Origin: an uncultured Flavobacteriaceae bacterium
GTDB lineage: Bacteria > Bacteroidota > Bacteroidia > Flavobacteriales > Flavobacteriaceae
DNA: 19,263 nt
Direction of reading: 5' to 3'
NCBI GenBank assembly: GCA_913044085.1
Contig: CAJWNW010000025.1
Location: 1 to 19,263, forward strand
Shown in pieces: positions 7,559-14,284 of this stretch. Position numbers and translations under genes: made by a program. The notes beneath the pieces are model-generated. The model had not been told where the DNA came from and ran no database searches. It saw only the letters and a program-made list of their open reading frames with translations. Each line of letters starts with the position of its first letter. Positions within the stretch are counted from its first letter, which is position 1.

Positions 7559-9610
7559 ATGTCAAAACGTTACACGCTCACAGCAGCTTTGCCTTACACC
7601 AATGGCCCCATTCACATTGGTCATTTAGCTGGCGTTTATATTCCTGCGGATATTTACGCGCGTTACCTGCGATTGCAGGGATGTGATGTAGTCTTTATAT
7701 GTGGTAGTGACGAGCATGGTGTCCCCATCACCCTAAAAGCCAAAAAAGAGGGAATAAGCCCACAAGATGTAGTCGACCGCTATCACAAGACTATTAATGA
7801 TTCATTCAATGAATTTGGAATTTCATTTGATAATTATTCTCGGACTTCTGCTGCAATTCACCATGAAACGGCTTCTAATTTTTTTAAAACACTTCACGAG
7901 AAAGAGGCTTTTGTTGAAGAAACTTCAGATCAACTCTACGATGCAGATGCTCAGCAGTTTTTAGCCGATCGATTTGTGACAGGAACTTGTCCAAAATGCG
8001 GCAATACGGAAAGTTATGGGGATCAGTGTGAAGCTTGTGGAACCAGCCACAATGCTACAGATTTGATTGCGCCAAAATCAGTTATTTCTGGTAAAAAGCC
8101 TGAGTTGAAATCTACCAAACACTGGTATTTACCGCTCGACCAACACCAGGAATTTTTAAAAAACTGGATTGGGATTGAGCACAAAGATGATTGGAAGCCC
8201 AATGTATATGGACAATGCCTTTCATGGATTAATGATGGTTTGCGGCCTCGTGCTGTAACACGAGATTTAAATTGGGGAATTCCTGTTCCTGTCAAAGGTG
8301 CTGAGGGAAAAGTATTGTATGTATGGTTTGATGCCCCAATTGGCTATATTTCCTCAACCAAAGAATGGGCTCAATCTAATGGAAAAGACTGGGAACCTTA
8401 CTGGAAAGACAAAGACACCACTTTATTACATTTTATAGGAAAAGACAATATTGTGTTTCATTGTATTATTTTTCCAGCGATGCTGAAAGCAGAGGGTAGT
8501 TATATATTACCTCAGAATGTGCCTGCAAATGAATTTTTGAACCTAGAAGGAAAAAAACTATCCACCTCAAAAAACTGGGCCGTTTGGTTGCCTGATTACC
8601 TTAAAGACTTTCCCGACCAACAGGACGTACTTCGCTATGTGCTTACAGCAACAGCTCCAGAAACCAAGGACAATGATTTTACTTGGAAGGATTTTCAGTC
8701 GCGAAACAACAATGAGTTGGTCGCTATTTATGGGAATTTTATCAATCGTGTTCTGGTTCTGACGCATAAATATTATGAAGGAAAGGTTCCTGAGTCAGTT
8801 GATTTGATTGCTGCGGATACTGCTGTTTTGGAATTGCTTAGAAATACTCCAAAATTACTACAAGCATCGCTTAATCGTTTCCGCTTTCGCGAGGCCAGTC
8901 AATTATTGATGAATTTGGCTCGTGCTGGAAATAAATATTTGGCCGATCAGGAGCCTTGGAAAGTCATTAAAACCAGTCCGGAGCGGGTTCAAAGTATTAT
9001 GAATACTGCCTTACAGATTGCCGCTGGTCTAGCAGTGCTTTCTGAACCTTTTTTACCTTTTACGGCTAAAAAGTTACAGGACATGCTTCAATTTAAAACT
9101 AAACCGTCATGGGAAGCTATTCAACAAGGGCAAACTCTTCTAGTGGCGCAACATTGCATTGGAAAAGCCAGTTTGTTGTTCACCAAAATTGAAGATGCTC
9201 AAATTGAAGTTCAGCTCCAAAAACTAAAGGACAGCAAGGCAGAAAACAACAAGGAGCTCAATGTTGAAGCTCAAAAGCCAAATATCTCATTTAAAGATTT
9301 TTCTAAAATGGACCTTCGTGTTGGGATTGTTGTGGCAGCTGAAAAAATGCCTAAAACCAAAAAACTATTAGTTTTAAAAGTAGATATTGGAGATGAGATT
9401 CGTACAATTGTTTCTGGAATTGCAATGGATTACGCGGCAAGTGAAGTCTTAGGTCGAAAGGTTACAGTTCTCTGTAATTTGAAGCCACGTGCTTTACGGG
9501 GTGTTGAAAGCCAAGGGATGATTTTGATGTCAAAATCAGAAAGCGGTACTTTAATTTTTATAGAGCCAGACTCAAGCCTTGATGCCATTTCGGGAATGAG
9601 CATTAGCTAA
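7559..9610 (+). CDS. metG: Methionyl-tRNA synthetase with C-terminal tRNA-binding domain
   Basis: A class I aminoacyl-tRNA synthetase that charges tRNA-Met and initiator tRNA in the cytoplasm. 683 residues, the length of the long bacterial form. HIGH is present at 19-22. The zinc knuckle in the connective peptide has Cys144, Cys147, Cys157 and Cys160. The KMSKS loop appears as KLSTS at 333-337. The anticodon-binding alpha-helical domain spans about 390-545, a charged linker follows, and an Arc1p/EMAP-like OB-fold tRNA-binding domain covers about 576-683 (KMDLRVGIVVAAEKM; final SQGMILM motif). Start: ATG at 7559, giving MSKRYTLTAALPYTNGP, the usual N-terminus. It is divergent from the LD-carboxypeptidase gene, and no strong intrinsic terminator follows its stop. 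Confidence 0.97.
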   Translation: MSKRYTLTAALPYTNGPIHIGHLAGVYIPADIYARYLRLQGCDVVFICGSDEHGVPITLKAKKEGISPQDVVDRYHKTINDSFNEFGISFDNYSRTSAAIHHETASNFFKTLHEKEAFVEETSDQLYDADAQQFLADRFVTGTCPKCGNTESYGDQCEACGTSHNATDLIAPKSVISGKKPELKSTKHWYLPLDQHQEFLKNWIGIEHKDDWKPNVYGQCLSWINDGLRPRAVTRDLNWGIPVPVKGAEGKVLYVWFDAPIGYISSTKEWAQSNGKDWEPYWKDKDTTLLHFIGKDNIVFHCIIFPAMLKAEGSYILPQNVPANEFLNLEGKKLSTSKNWAVWLPDYLKDFPDQQDVLRYVLTATAPETKDNDFTWKDFQSRNNNELVAIYGNFINRVLVLTHKYYEGKVPESVDLIAADTAVLELLRNTPKLLQASLNRFRFREASQLLMNLARAGNKYLADQEPWKVIKTSPERVQSIMNTALQIAAGLAVLSEPFLPFTAKKLQDMLQFKTKPSWEAIQQGQTLLVAQHCIGKASLLFTKIEDAQIEVQLQKLKDSKAENNKELNVEAQKPNISFKDFSKMDLRVGIVVAAEKMPKTKKLLVLKVDIGDEIRTIVSGIAMDYAASEVLGRKVTVLCNLKPRALRGVESQGMILMSKSESGTLIFIEPDSSLDAISGMSIS

Positions 9611-10029
9611 AGACTTCAAAAGCAGAATAAACAATTAAACAAATTTTAAATTTATAATCAAAGTTTTGAATTGTCGGCGCGTTGTCATGGATTTCTCCCC
9701 TTATGACATAAATTCGCCTGGTTATAACGCAAAATCCTCTCTAGGTTACATGATTCTTATATTTTTTAATCTTTTGTTTTTCCTTTGACTATAATTTTCA
9801 AGCAGCTTTGCTGTTTGTTATTACAGCTTAAGTTTAAGGCTTTTAAAAACAATTTAATTTAAACGTCTAGGATTGATTGGACTAAAAGATATTCCAAGAC
9901 TTATTTTCTCCGCTTCTTCAAACGTGTAATTGAAAAAAAATACAGCGGCAATTAAAAGGCGTTAATAGGTTGTAATTCTATTTTAGATTTAGGTAGATCT
10001 TGATTTTTCTGTCTAGAATGATTTTCTAA
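9611..10029. other. Long non-coding spacer after metG, no intact gene
   Basis: No open frame with gene-like features is seen here. Visible structure: a 6-bp inverted repeat TGTCAT/ATGACA at 9683-9708; a hairpin at 9799-9817 (CAAGCAGC-ttt-GCTGTTTG, one G-U pair) without a T-tract; and a weak bulged hairpin ending in TTTT near 9825-9844 that could end metG transcripts. The part from 9854 upward may be gene debris on the minus strand (separate entry). Confidence 0.6.
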
Positions 10030-10050
10030 AACTGTTGACGCCGTAGACAC
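9854..10050 (-). pseudogene. Possible decayed gene fragment, family not recognised
   Basis: On the minus strand, about 32 codons down from 10050 read as a protein-like stretch that hits a stop at INAF*. Restoring one T in the TTTT run there would continue the frame into LIAAVFFFNYTFEEAEK and a further 17 residues to a natural stop at 9854-9856. A single-base deletion joining two plausible coding segments suggests an old gene 3' end. The plus strand also shows a protein-like short frame over part of this stretch, and I recognise no family, so this is a weak call. Confidence 0.22.
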
Positions 10051-10279
10051 TTTTGTGCTATGAATTCTCCTGCCAGCACAATATATCGTTTGGCATCAGG
10101 ATTCGGGACAAGACCAGGTGCCGTAGGTAAGAAGATAAATGAGAATCGCTGCTGGCTTTATGTAGGTTTGGGACTAACCCTAAGCTGTTTTGTAAGAGTT
10201 TCAAAGGCGGTTCAATATGCAGTTCTATTGTTTTTCTTTTATATGTAATTAGCCCTCCCATTTATGGGTGGGTTTTTTT
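10030..10279 (+). ncRNA. Candidate structured non-coding RNA with intrinsic terminator
   Basis: A nested set of complementary segments is visible. The closing stem pairs 10030-10042 (AACTG, TTGA, CGCC in order) with 10206-10224 (GGCG, TCAA, CAGTT), interrupted by GT and TATG bulges: 13 pairs in all. Inside are: a small hairpin at 10045-10060 (AGACAC/GTGCT with one bulge); a 7-bp stem 10072-10078 (GCCAGCA) with 10150-10156 (TGCTGGC); enclosed by it a hairpin 10092-10100/10114-10122 (GGCATC/GGTGCC plus GG/CC); and a hairpin 10163-10168/10176-10182 (TAGGTT/AACCCTA with a bulged C). An intrinsic terminator follows at 10253-10279. The region has higher GC content than its flanks. It lacks the signature sequences of RNase P RNA, tmRNA, SRP RNA, and the TPP, cobalamin and c-di-GMP riboswitches as I know them. 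A 6S-like RNA is possible. The 5' end is uncertain and no clear promoter was found. Confidence 0.5.
10253..10279 (+). terminator. Intrinsic terminator of the candidate RNA
   Basis: CCCTCCCAT and ATGGGTGGG form a stem (10253-10272) with one T-T mismatch, followed by seven T at 10273-10279. It acts on the plus strand only, since no T-tract exists on the other side. It lies about 280 bp before glnK, so it ends transcripts from the spacer rather than from glnK. Confidence 0.75.
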
Positions 10280-10348
10280 ATGTTTTTAATCAAACAAGCT
10301 CAATTAGCTTATTTTTATAATTATCAATAAAAATGTTTTATTTTTTTA

Positions 10349-10421
10349 TACCCCTAAAATTTTGGGGTAAAAATTATTAAATAAATAAAAATATAAAAAA
10401 ACACCCTATAATTTTATGGGT
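10349..10421. promoter_or_regulatory. Two inverted repeats ACCC-N11-GGGT upstream of glnK-amtB (candidate operators)
   Basis: Site 1 is 10350-10368 (ACCC-CTAAAATTTTG-GGGT, extended by T/A to 10349-10369). Site 2 is 10403-10421 (ACCC-TATAATTTTAT-GGGT). Both are 19 bp with the same half-site and spacing, and their centres (10359 and 10412) are 53 bp apart, about five helical turns. Neither is followed by a T-tract, so they are not terminators. They sit 138-210 bp upstream of the glnK start in a very AT-rich stretch. Binding by a nitrogen-responsive dimeric regulator is an inference. Confidence 0.45.
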
Positions 10422-10558
10422 ATTGATATAAAAAATATTAATTTTACACTTATAATACTTTAAAAGATGATAATTTTTAACTCTATCTTTAATAAAATAA
10501 TTATGGTCAATACATTTTTAAACACTTTTGGGAATTCAAAATTAAATACAAACAAATT

Positions 10559-10897
10559 ATGAAGAAAGTAGAAGCAATAATTCGAAAATCTAAATTTTCA
10601 GTGGTAAAAAAAGCTCTCCAACAGGTTGGGGTAAATTTTTTTTCTTACTGGGATGTAACCGGTATTGGAAATGAAAAAGAAGGCCACGTATATCGTGGTG
10701 TTTCTTATAGCACTAGTGACATTCAACGTCGATTTTTATCAATTGTAGTAAATGACAATTTTCTGGAACCTACTATTAAAGCCATTTTAGAATCTGGATC
10801 TACTGGAGAACTTGGAGACGGTAAAATATTTGTATTCGATATTCAAGAAGCTTACCGAATAAGAACTGGAGAAAGTGGAGGAAATACTCTAAACTAA
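10559..10897 (+). CDS. glnK: PII nitrogen regulatory protein (GlnB/GlnK family)
   Basis: 112 residues, the standard PII length. PII trimers sense ATP/ADP and 2-oxoglutarate and block AmtB when nitrogen is plentiful. The N-terminus MKKVEAIIRKSKF, the T-loop segment GHVYRGVSY with Tyr45 in the YRG position equivalent to the uridylylated Tyr51 of E. coli GlnB, and the B-loop TGELGDGKIFVF (82-93) are all clear. The position equivalent to Gln39 of E. coli (a ligand for Mg and 2-oxoglutarate) is Glu39, and the T-loop differs in length and composition from proteobacterial PII, so effector response may differ. The second half of the T-loop is STSDIQRRFL. The gene ends 36 bp before amtB, which marks it as the GlnK-type partner of that transporter. 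Control likely lies in the upstream inverted repeats. Confidence 0.95.
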   Translation: MKKVEAIIRKSKFSVVKKALQQVGVNFFSYWDVTGIGNEKEGHVYRGVSYSTSDIQRRFLSIVVNDNFLEPTIKAILESGSTGELGDGKIFVFDIQEAYRIRTGESGGNTLN

Positions 10898-10933
10898 CTA
10901 ATTAACAAATACATTAAAATTAAGATATAAATT

Positions 10934-12151
10934 ATGGAATTAACAACGAACAACGTATGGATGATGATTTGTACGGCACTTGTGTTTTTTATGCACATGG
11001 GATTTGCCTTTTTAGAAATTGGCTTGACTCGAAAAAAAAATACAATTAATATTTTATTTAAAAATATATTCATCATTACTACGGGGCTTTTATTGTATGG
11101 TATTGTGGGCTTTAATTTGATGTACCCAGGTTTTGCAGAAGGGGCCTTAGGAGTTTTTGGTTTTGCAGGCTTTGGGCTTCAAGCCCCTATGTTAGAAGCC
11201 GCCTTAGATTTGGCCTACAATGAGGGTTATACTTATTGGACTGATTTTCTGTTTCAGGGCATGTTTGCGGCCACGGCTGCAACCATTGTCTCGGGTGCTG
11301 TTGCTGAGCGAATGAAAATTTTTCCATTCATGATTTTTACGGTTCTTTATGTTGGATTTGTTTATCCAATTCTAGGGTCCTGGAAATGGGGTGGCGGTTT
11401 TTTACAACAACTCGAAACGCCTTTTTATGATTTTGCTGGGTCCACCTTAGTTCACTCCGTTGGTGGCTGGGCAGCTCTTGTAGCAGTCATCCTTTTGGGG
11501 GCTAGGATTGGTAAAATAAAAGATGGTAAAGTTCAAGCCATTCCAGGGCATAATATCCCCCTAGCCACCGCAGGTGTTTTGATTCTTTGGTTAGGTTGGT
11601 TTGGGTTCAATGGTGGGTCTGTACTTTCGGCCGATCCTGAGTTAACATCATTGACTTTAGTTACAACTTCCATTGCAGCGGCAGCAGGAGGGGTTTTTGC
11701 AGCTATTGTTTCGACAATAGTTTTTAAGAATTTAGATTTAACAATGTTTTTAAATGGTATTTTAGGTGGGCTTGTCGGAATTACAGCTGGTGCTGACCAA
11801 ATGAGCCCAGCTGATGCTGTATTAATTGGTGCTATTGCAGGCTTGTTAATCGTAGCTGCTGTTTCGTTTTTTGACCGCTTAAAGTTAGATGATCCTGTTG
11901 GTGCAATTGCCGTTCACTTGGTCTGTGGTATTTGGGGAACATTGGCTGTAGGCCTTTTCGGCGCGCTTGCTTCGGTAAATCAATTTTTGAGTCAACTTAC
12001 AGGTGTTGCAGCCTATGCGATTGCTTGTGTTTTGGTATCGTTTTTGATTCTAGGAATTTTAAAAGTTACTTTGGGAATTCGTGTGGGTGAGAAAGAAGAA
12101 TTGCAAGGCTTAGACATACATGAACACGGCATGAGTGCTTACTCTAACTAA
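10934..12151 (+). CDS. amtB: Ammonium transporter Amt/AmtB
   Basis: 405 residues with about 11 membrane segments, an inner-membrane trimer that conducts ammonium/ammonia. Pore residues are conserved: Asp166 in YDFAGST, and the twin histidines His174 (STLVHSVGGW) and His328 (AIAVHLVCGIWG). The conserved cytoplasmic C-terminal tail that communicates with PII (GIRVGEKEELQGLDIHEHG) is complete. There is no cleavable signal peptide, unlike E. coli AmtB; the N-terminus is short. It is the second gene of the glnK-amtB operon and is followed by a strong intrinsic terminator at 12186-12209. Confidence 0.96.
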   Translation: MELTTNNVWMMICTALVFFMHMGFAFLEIGLTRKKNTINILFKNIFIITTGLLLYGIVGFNLMYPGFAEGALGVFGFAGFGLQAPMLEAALDLAYNEGYTYWTDFLFQGMFAATAATIVSGAVAERMKIFPFMIFTVLYVGFVYPILGSWKWGGGFLQQLETPFYDFAGSTLVHSVGGWAALVAVILLGARIGKIKDGKVQAIPGHNIPLATAGVLILWLGWFGFNGGSVLSADPELTSLTLVTTSIAAAAGGVFAAIVSTIVFKNLDLTMFLNGILGGLVGITAGADQMSPADAVLIGAIAGLLIVAAVSFFDRLKLDDPVGAIAVHLVCGIWGTLAVGLFGALASVNQFLSQLTGVAAYAIACVLVSFLILGILKVTLGIRVGEKEELQGLDIHEHGMSAYSN

Positions 12152-12167
12152 AGTTTTATTTTGATTG

Positions 12168-12255
12168 AAATTGTTAGTTTTGAAAAGCACCCTTTTGGGG
12201 TGCTTTTTTATTTATTCAATTAAAAAAAAAATTTAAATTTGGTTTTTCAATTAAA
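12168..12255 (+). repeat. Intergenic terminator-promoter module, copy 1
   Basis: About 88 bp shared with 14285-14376: a common left part (AAATTG, TTA, TTTTGAAAA), a terminator hairpin with the same AGCACCC/GGGTGCT stem, an A-rich stretch, then TTTAAATTTGGTTTTT and AATTAAA. It contains a candidate -7 element TAAATTTG (12234-12241) placed 32 bp before the lacI-type gene. Confidence 0.6.
12186..12209 (+). terminator. Intrinsic terminator of glnK-amtB
   Basis: AGCACCC (12186-12192) pairs with GGGTGCT (12198-12204), followed by a run of T to 12209; A residues before the stem allow weaker use on the other strand. Confidence 0.88.
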
Positions 12256-12272
12256 TCTGTAAATTTAATATA

Positions 12273-13271
12273 ATGGCAAGTAGTAGGACAACGTTGAAAG
12301 AATTAGCTTCTACCCTAGGACTTTCTATTTCAACAATTTCTAAAGCACTTAATGACAGTCACGAAATAAGCGATGCGACCAAAAAGCGCATTATCAAAAC
12401 AGCAAAGTTGTATAACTATCGTCCCAATAAAATTGCATTGGGATTAAAATCAGGACGTACCAATACCATTGCTGTAATCATTCCTTCTGTTCAGAATAGT
12501 TTTTTTGCGAGAGCATTGTATGGCATAGAAAGTGTAATTTCTAATTCAGATTACACTGCTATAGTTTGTATTTCTAAAGAGTCTCATGAAAAAGAAGTCG
12601 CTAATTTTGACATGTTGAGCAATGGTGTTGTCGATGGATTTATTGTGGCTGTTTCTGAAGAAACTCAAACAGTAAAAAACTTCAGTCATTACGAAGATGC
12701 GATGAATCAGGGAAAGAGTATTGTTATGTTCGATCGTGTGATTGATTCCATTCCTTGTACCAAAATAAAAACCAATGATTATACAGCAATTTCAGAAGCT
12801 ACAAATAATCTCATCGAATCAAAACGAAATCAGATTATTTTAGTTTCCGCAATTAATAACTTAAACGTTGGAAAACAAAGAACAAAGGGGTACCAAAAAG
12901 CAATGGAACATGCGGGGCTTTCCTCAGTTGTTTTAGAAGCAAACCTAGATCAAATTGAAAATATAGTAAAAGATTACGCAGCGAACAATGCTTTTGATGC
13001 TGTAATAGCCTTGGATACTGATGCCTCTTTTGCAGTCTATAAGGTAGCCAGCGAATTAGGAAAAAATATCCCAAGCGATATTGCGGTCATTGGATATATG
13101 AGCGAGCGTATAGCGCCTTATCTAACTCCAGAGCTCACAACCATTAATCAACACAGTTATACCATGGGTAAAACGGCAGCAAAAATGTTAATAGCACAAC
13201 TTGAAAGTAAACAAAACACGAATCAAACGATTTTGATTGATTCAACACTGTCACAGCGCGTTTCGTCTTAA
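12273..13271 (+). CDS. LacI/GalR-family transcriptional regulator
   Basis: 332 residues, a full-length family member. The N-terminal helix-turn-helix is TTLKELASTLGLSISTISKALN (about 6-27), followed by the hinge region (YRPNKIALGLKSGRTNTIAVIIP, about 48-70) and a periplasmic-binding-protein-like effector domain ending with the family pattern LTTINQHSYTMGKTAAKML. By family knowledge it is a dimeric or tetrameric repressor or activator responding to a sugar or nucleoside-type ligand. It is an orphan: there are no sugar transport or catabolic genes nearby, so the ligand and targets cannot be inferred. It stands alone between the amtB terminator and a shared bidirectional terminator (13286-13311). 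Its promoter lies in the duplicated module at 12168-12255, where an AAATTTAAATTT palindrome overlaps the -7 element and might allow self-control. Confidence 0.93.
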   Translation: MASSRTTLKELASTLGLSISTISKALNDSHEISDATKKRIIKTAKLYNYRPNKIALGLKSGRTNTIAVIIPSVQNSFFARALYGIESVISNSDYTAIVCISKESHEKEVANFDMLSNGVVDGFIVAVSEETQTVKNFSHYEDAMNQGKSIVMFDRVIDSIPCTKIKTNDYTAISEATNNLIESKRNQIILVSAINNLNVGKQRTKGYQKAMEHAGLSSVVLEANLDQIENIVKDYAANNAFDAVIALDTDASFAVYKVASELGKNIPSDIAVIGYMSERIAPYLTPELTTINQHSYTMGKTAAKMLIAQLESKQNTNQTILIDSTLSQRVSS

Positions 13272-13285
13272 ATTTCTATGAAAAC

Positions 13286-13311
13286 AAAAACCCACATTTG
13301 GTGGGTTTTTT
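13286..13311. terminator. Bidirectional intrinsic terminator between the LacI gene and ssb
   Basis: AAAAACCCAC (13286-13295) pairs with GTGGGTTTTT (13301-13310) around a 5-base loop. The A-run and T-run make it work in both directions for the convergent genes; it sits 14 bp after the regulator stop and 3 bp from the ssb stop. Confidence 0.88.
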
Positions 13312-13313
13312 AT

Positions 13314-13640
13314 TTACAGCAGTAAAAGTTCATTGACAATCACTTCCGTAGTATAGCGTTTCTCTCCTTCCTTATCGTCATAACTTCTTGAGCTTAATTT
13401 CCCTTCAATAGCAATTTGCTTTCCTTTTGTAACATACTGCTCAATCAAATCAGCTGTTTTATTCCATGCGATTAAATTGTGCCATTCCGTTTTGGATTGC
13501 TTTTCCCCATTTTTATCTTTGTAATGTTCATTGGTGGCGAGTGAAAATTTTGCTAATTTTTTGCCATTGTCAAGGGTGACGATTTCTGGATCATTCCCTA
13601 AGTTTCCAATTAACTGTACTTTATTTCTCAGTGTATTCAT
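13314..13640 (-). CDS. ssb: Short single-stranded DNA-binding protein (SSB, OB-fold only)
   Basis: 108 residues. A single OB-fold covers nearly the whole protein: NKVQLIGNLGNDPEIVTLDNGKKLAKFSLATN at the start, TEWHNLIAWNKTADLIEQYVTKGKQIAIEGKL in the middle and RYTTEVIVNELLLL at the end. It binds single-stranded DNA, normally as a tetramer. The flexible linker and acidic C-terminal tip (DDDIPF type) through which replicative SSB recruits repair and replication proteins are absent, since the protein stops right at the last strand of the fold. It is therefore probably an accessory paralogue rather than the main SSB, but the rest of the genome is not visible. It is divergent from the zinc-ribbon gene across a 174-bp spacer with 10-bp repeats. 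Confidence 0.92.
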   Translation of the reverse strand: MNTLRNKVQLIGNLGNDPEIVTLDNGKKLAKFSLATNEHYKDKNGEKQSKTEWHNLIAWNKTADLIEQYVTKGKQIAIEGKLSSRSYDDKEGEKRYTTEVIVNELLLL

Positions 13641-13719
13641 AATGTATAATTTATAGATTTAACAGTTATTCTACCGAACGTTTCGACTTTGCAAACATAC
13701 AATTGGATGTTTCACTTAG

Positions 13720-13780
13720 TCGTTTGTTTGTTGTTTACTTTCGTTTATAATCGTTTATAATCGTTTGTTGTCGTTTATAG
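13720..13780. repeat. Array of 10-bp TCGTTTATAA-type direct repeats in the ssb/zinc-ribbon promoter region
   Basis: Four head-to-tail units occupy 13741-13750, 13751-13760, 13761-13770 and 13771-13780: TCGTTTATAA twice, then TCGTTTGTTG, then TCGTTTATAG. A fifth, TCGTTTGTTT, starts at 13720, two periods upstream. The period equals one DNA helical turn, so one face of the helix carries all copies. The third unit carries TTTG (13764-13767), which with TATTTTG at 13786-13792 could form the promoter of the plus-strand gene. A further CGTTTATAA lies at 14201-14209, after that gene. Confidence 0.7.
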
Positions 13781-13814
13781 TTGATTATTTTGTAAGTTTA
13801 TAAAAAAAGAAGTG

Positions 13815-14165
13815 ATGCGAGTAAAACAGTGCCCAGAGTGTGGTGATAAAATTGTTGGACGAACGGACAAAAAATTTTGTAGTGATGGTTGTAGAAATAC
13901 TTTTAACAACCGTATCAACAAAGATCAAAAGAATTTGATTCGAAATGTAAATAACCGTTTGCGTAAAAATTGGCGCATTCTAGAACAACTCAATCCACAA
14001 CAAAAAACGAAAAAACCGCGTGCCCAGCTTGTGGCATTAGGTTTTGATTTTAGGTATTTCACAAGTATTTACAATACAAAGTCCGGAAACACCTATTTTT
14101 TTGTGTACAACCAAGGCTATTTAGCACTTGAAAATGATTTCTTTGCTTTGGTGAAACGAGAATAA
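13815..14165 (+). CDS. Small zinc-ribbon protein of unknown function (conserved in flavobacteria)
   Basis: 116 residues from the ATG at 13815; a GTG one codon earlier is a less likely start. The N-terminus has a treble-clef/zinc-ribbon pattern with Cys6, Cys9, Cys22 and Cys26 (QCPECG and KKFCSDGCRN). A basic helical stretch rich in Asn, Arg and Lys follows (about 27-75, RNVNNRLRKNWRILEQLNP), then a C-terminal domain with aromatic residues (FDFRYFTSIYNTKSGNTYFF). The basic charge and zinc site suggest nucleic-acid binding, which is inference. I recall similar proteins as uncharacterised in Flavobacteriaceae. It shares its promoter region and repeat array with the divergent ssb and is followed by an intrinsic terminator at 14305-14329. 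Confidence 0.85.
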   Translation: MRVKQCPECGDKIVGRTDKKFCSDGCRNTFNNRINKDQKNLIRNVNNRLRKNWRILEQLNPQQKTKKPRAQLVALGFDFRYFTSIYNTKSGNTYFFVYNQGYLALENDFFALVKRE

Positions 14166-14284
14166 CCAATTCCTTTTTACCGATTATTACGTCATATGGC
14201 CGTTTATAACATGAGCCTTGCGCAGGGTGTGATTTGAATTTATTTTTACAACAGTAATATCTCTATCACATTTTTTTAAAAGTT

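Noticed and set aside
8555..8569. KLSTS in MetG as a broken KMSKS loop
   Set aside because: The loop is variable at these positions in class I synthetases, and the rest of the enzyme is intact, so I see no sign of inactivation.
9799..9817. Stable hairpin after metG as its terminator
   Set aside because: It is almost 190 bp after the stop codon and followed by TTATTACAG rather than a T-run.
10058..10261. Overlapping small open frames on both strands (62 and 67 codons) in the spacer before glnK
   Set aside because: They overlap each other and the structured RNA segment, have no ribosome binding site or recognisable domain, and are better explained by absence of stops in a GC-richer RNA gene.
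10349..10421. Reading the two inverted repeats before glnK as terminators
   Set aside because: Neither has a T-tract after it on either strand; A/T-rich flanks are of the wrong polarity.
12273..13271. LacI-type gene as regulator of a local sugar-use operon
   Set aside because: No transport or catabolic genes lie on either side; the gene has terminators on both flanks and stands alone.
13741..13780. CRISPR-like array
   Set aside because: Units are 10 bp, directly adjacent with no spacers, and no cas genes are nearby; it is a promoter-region repeat.
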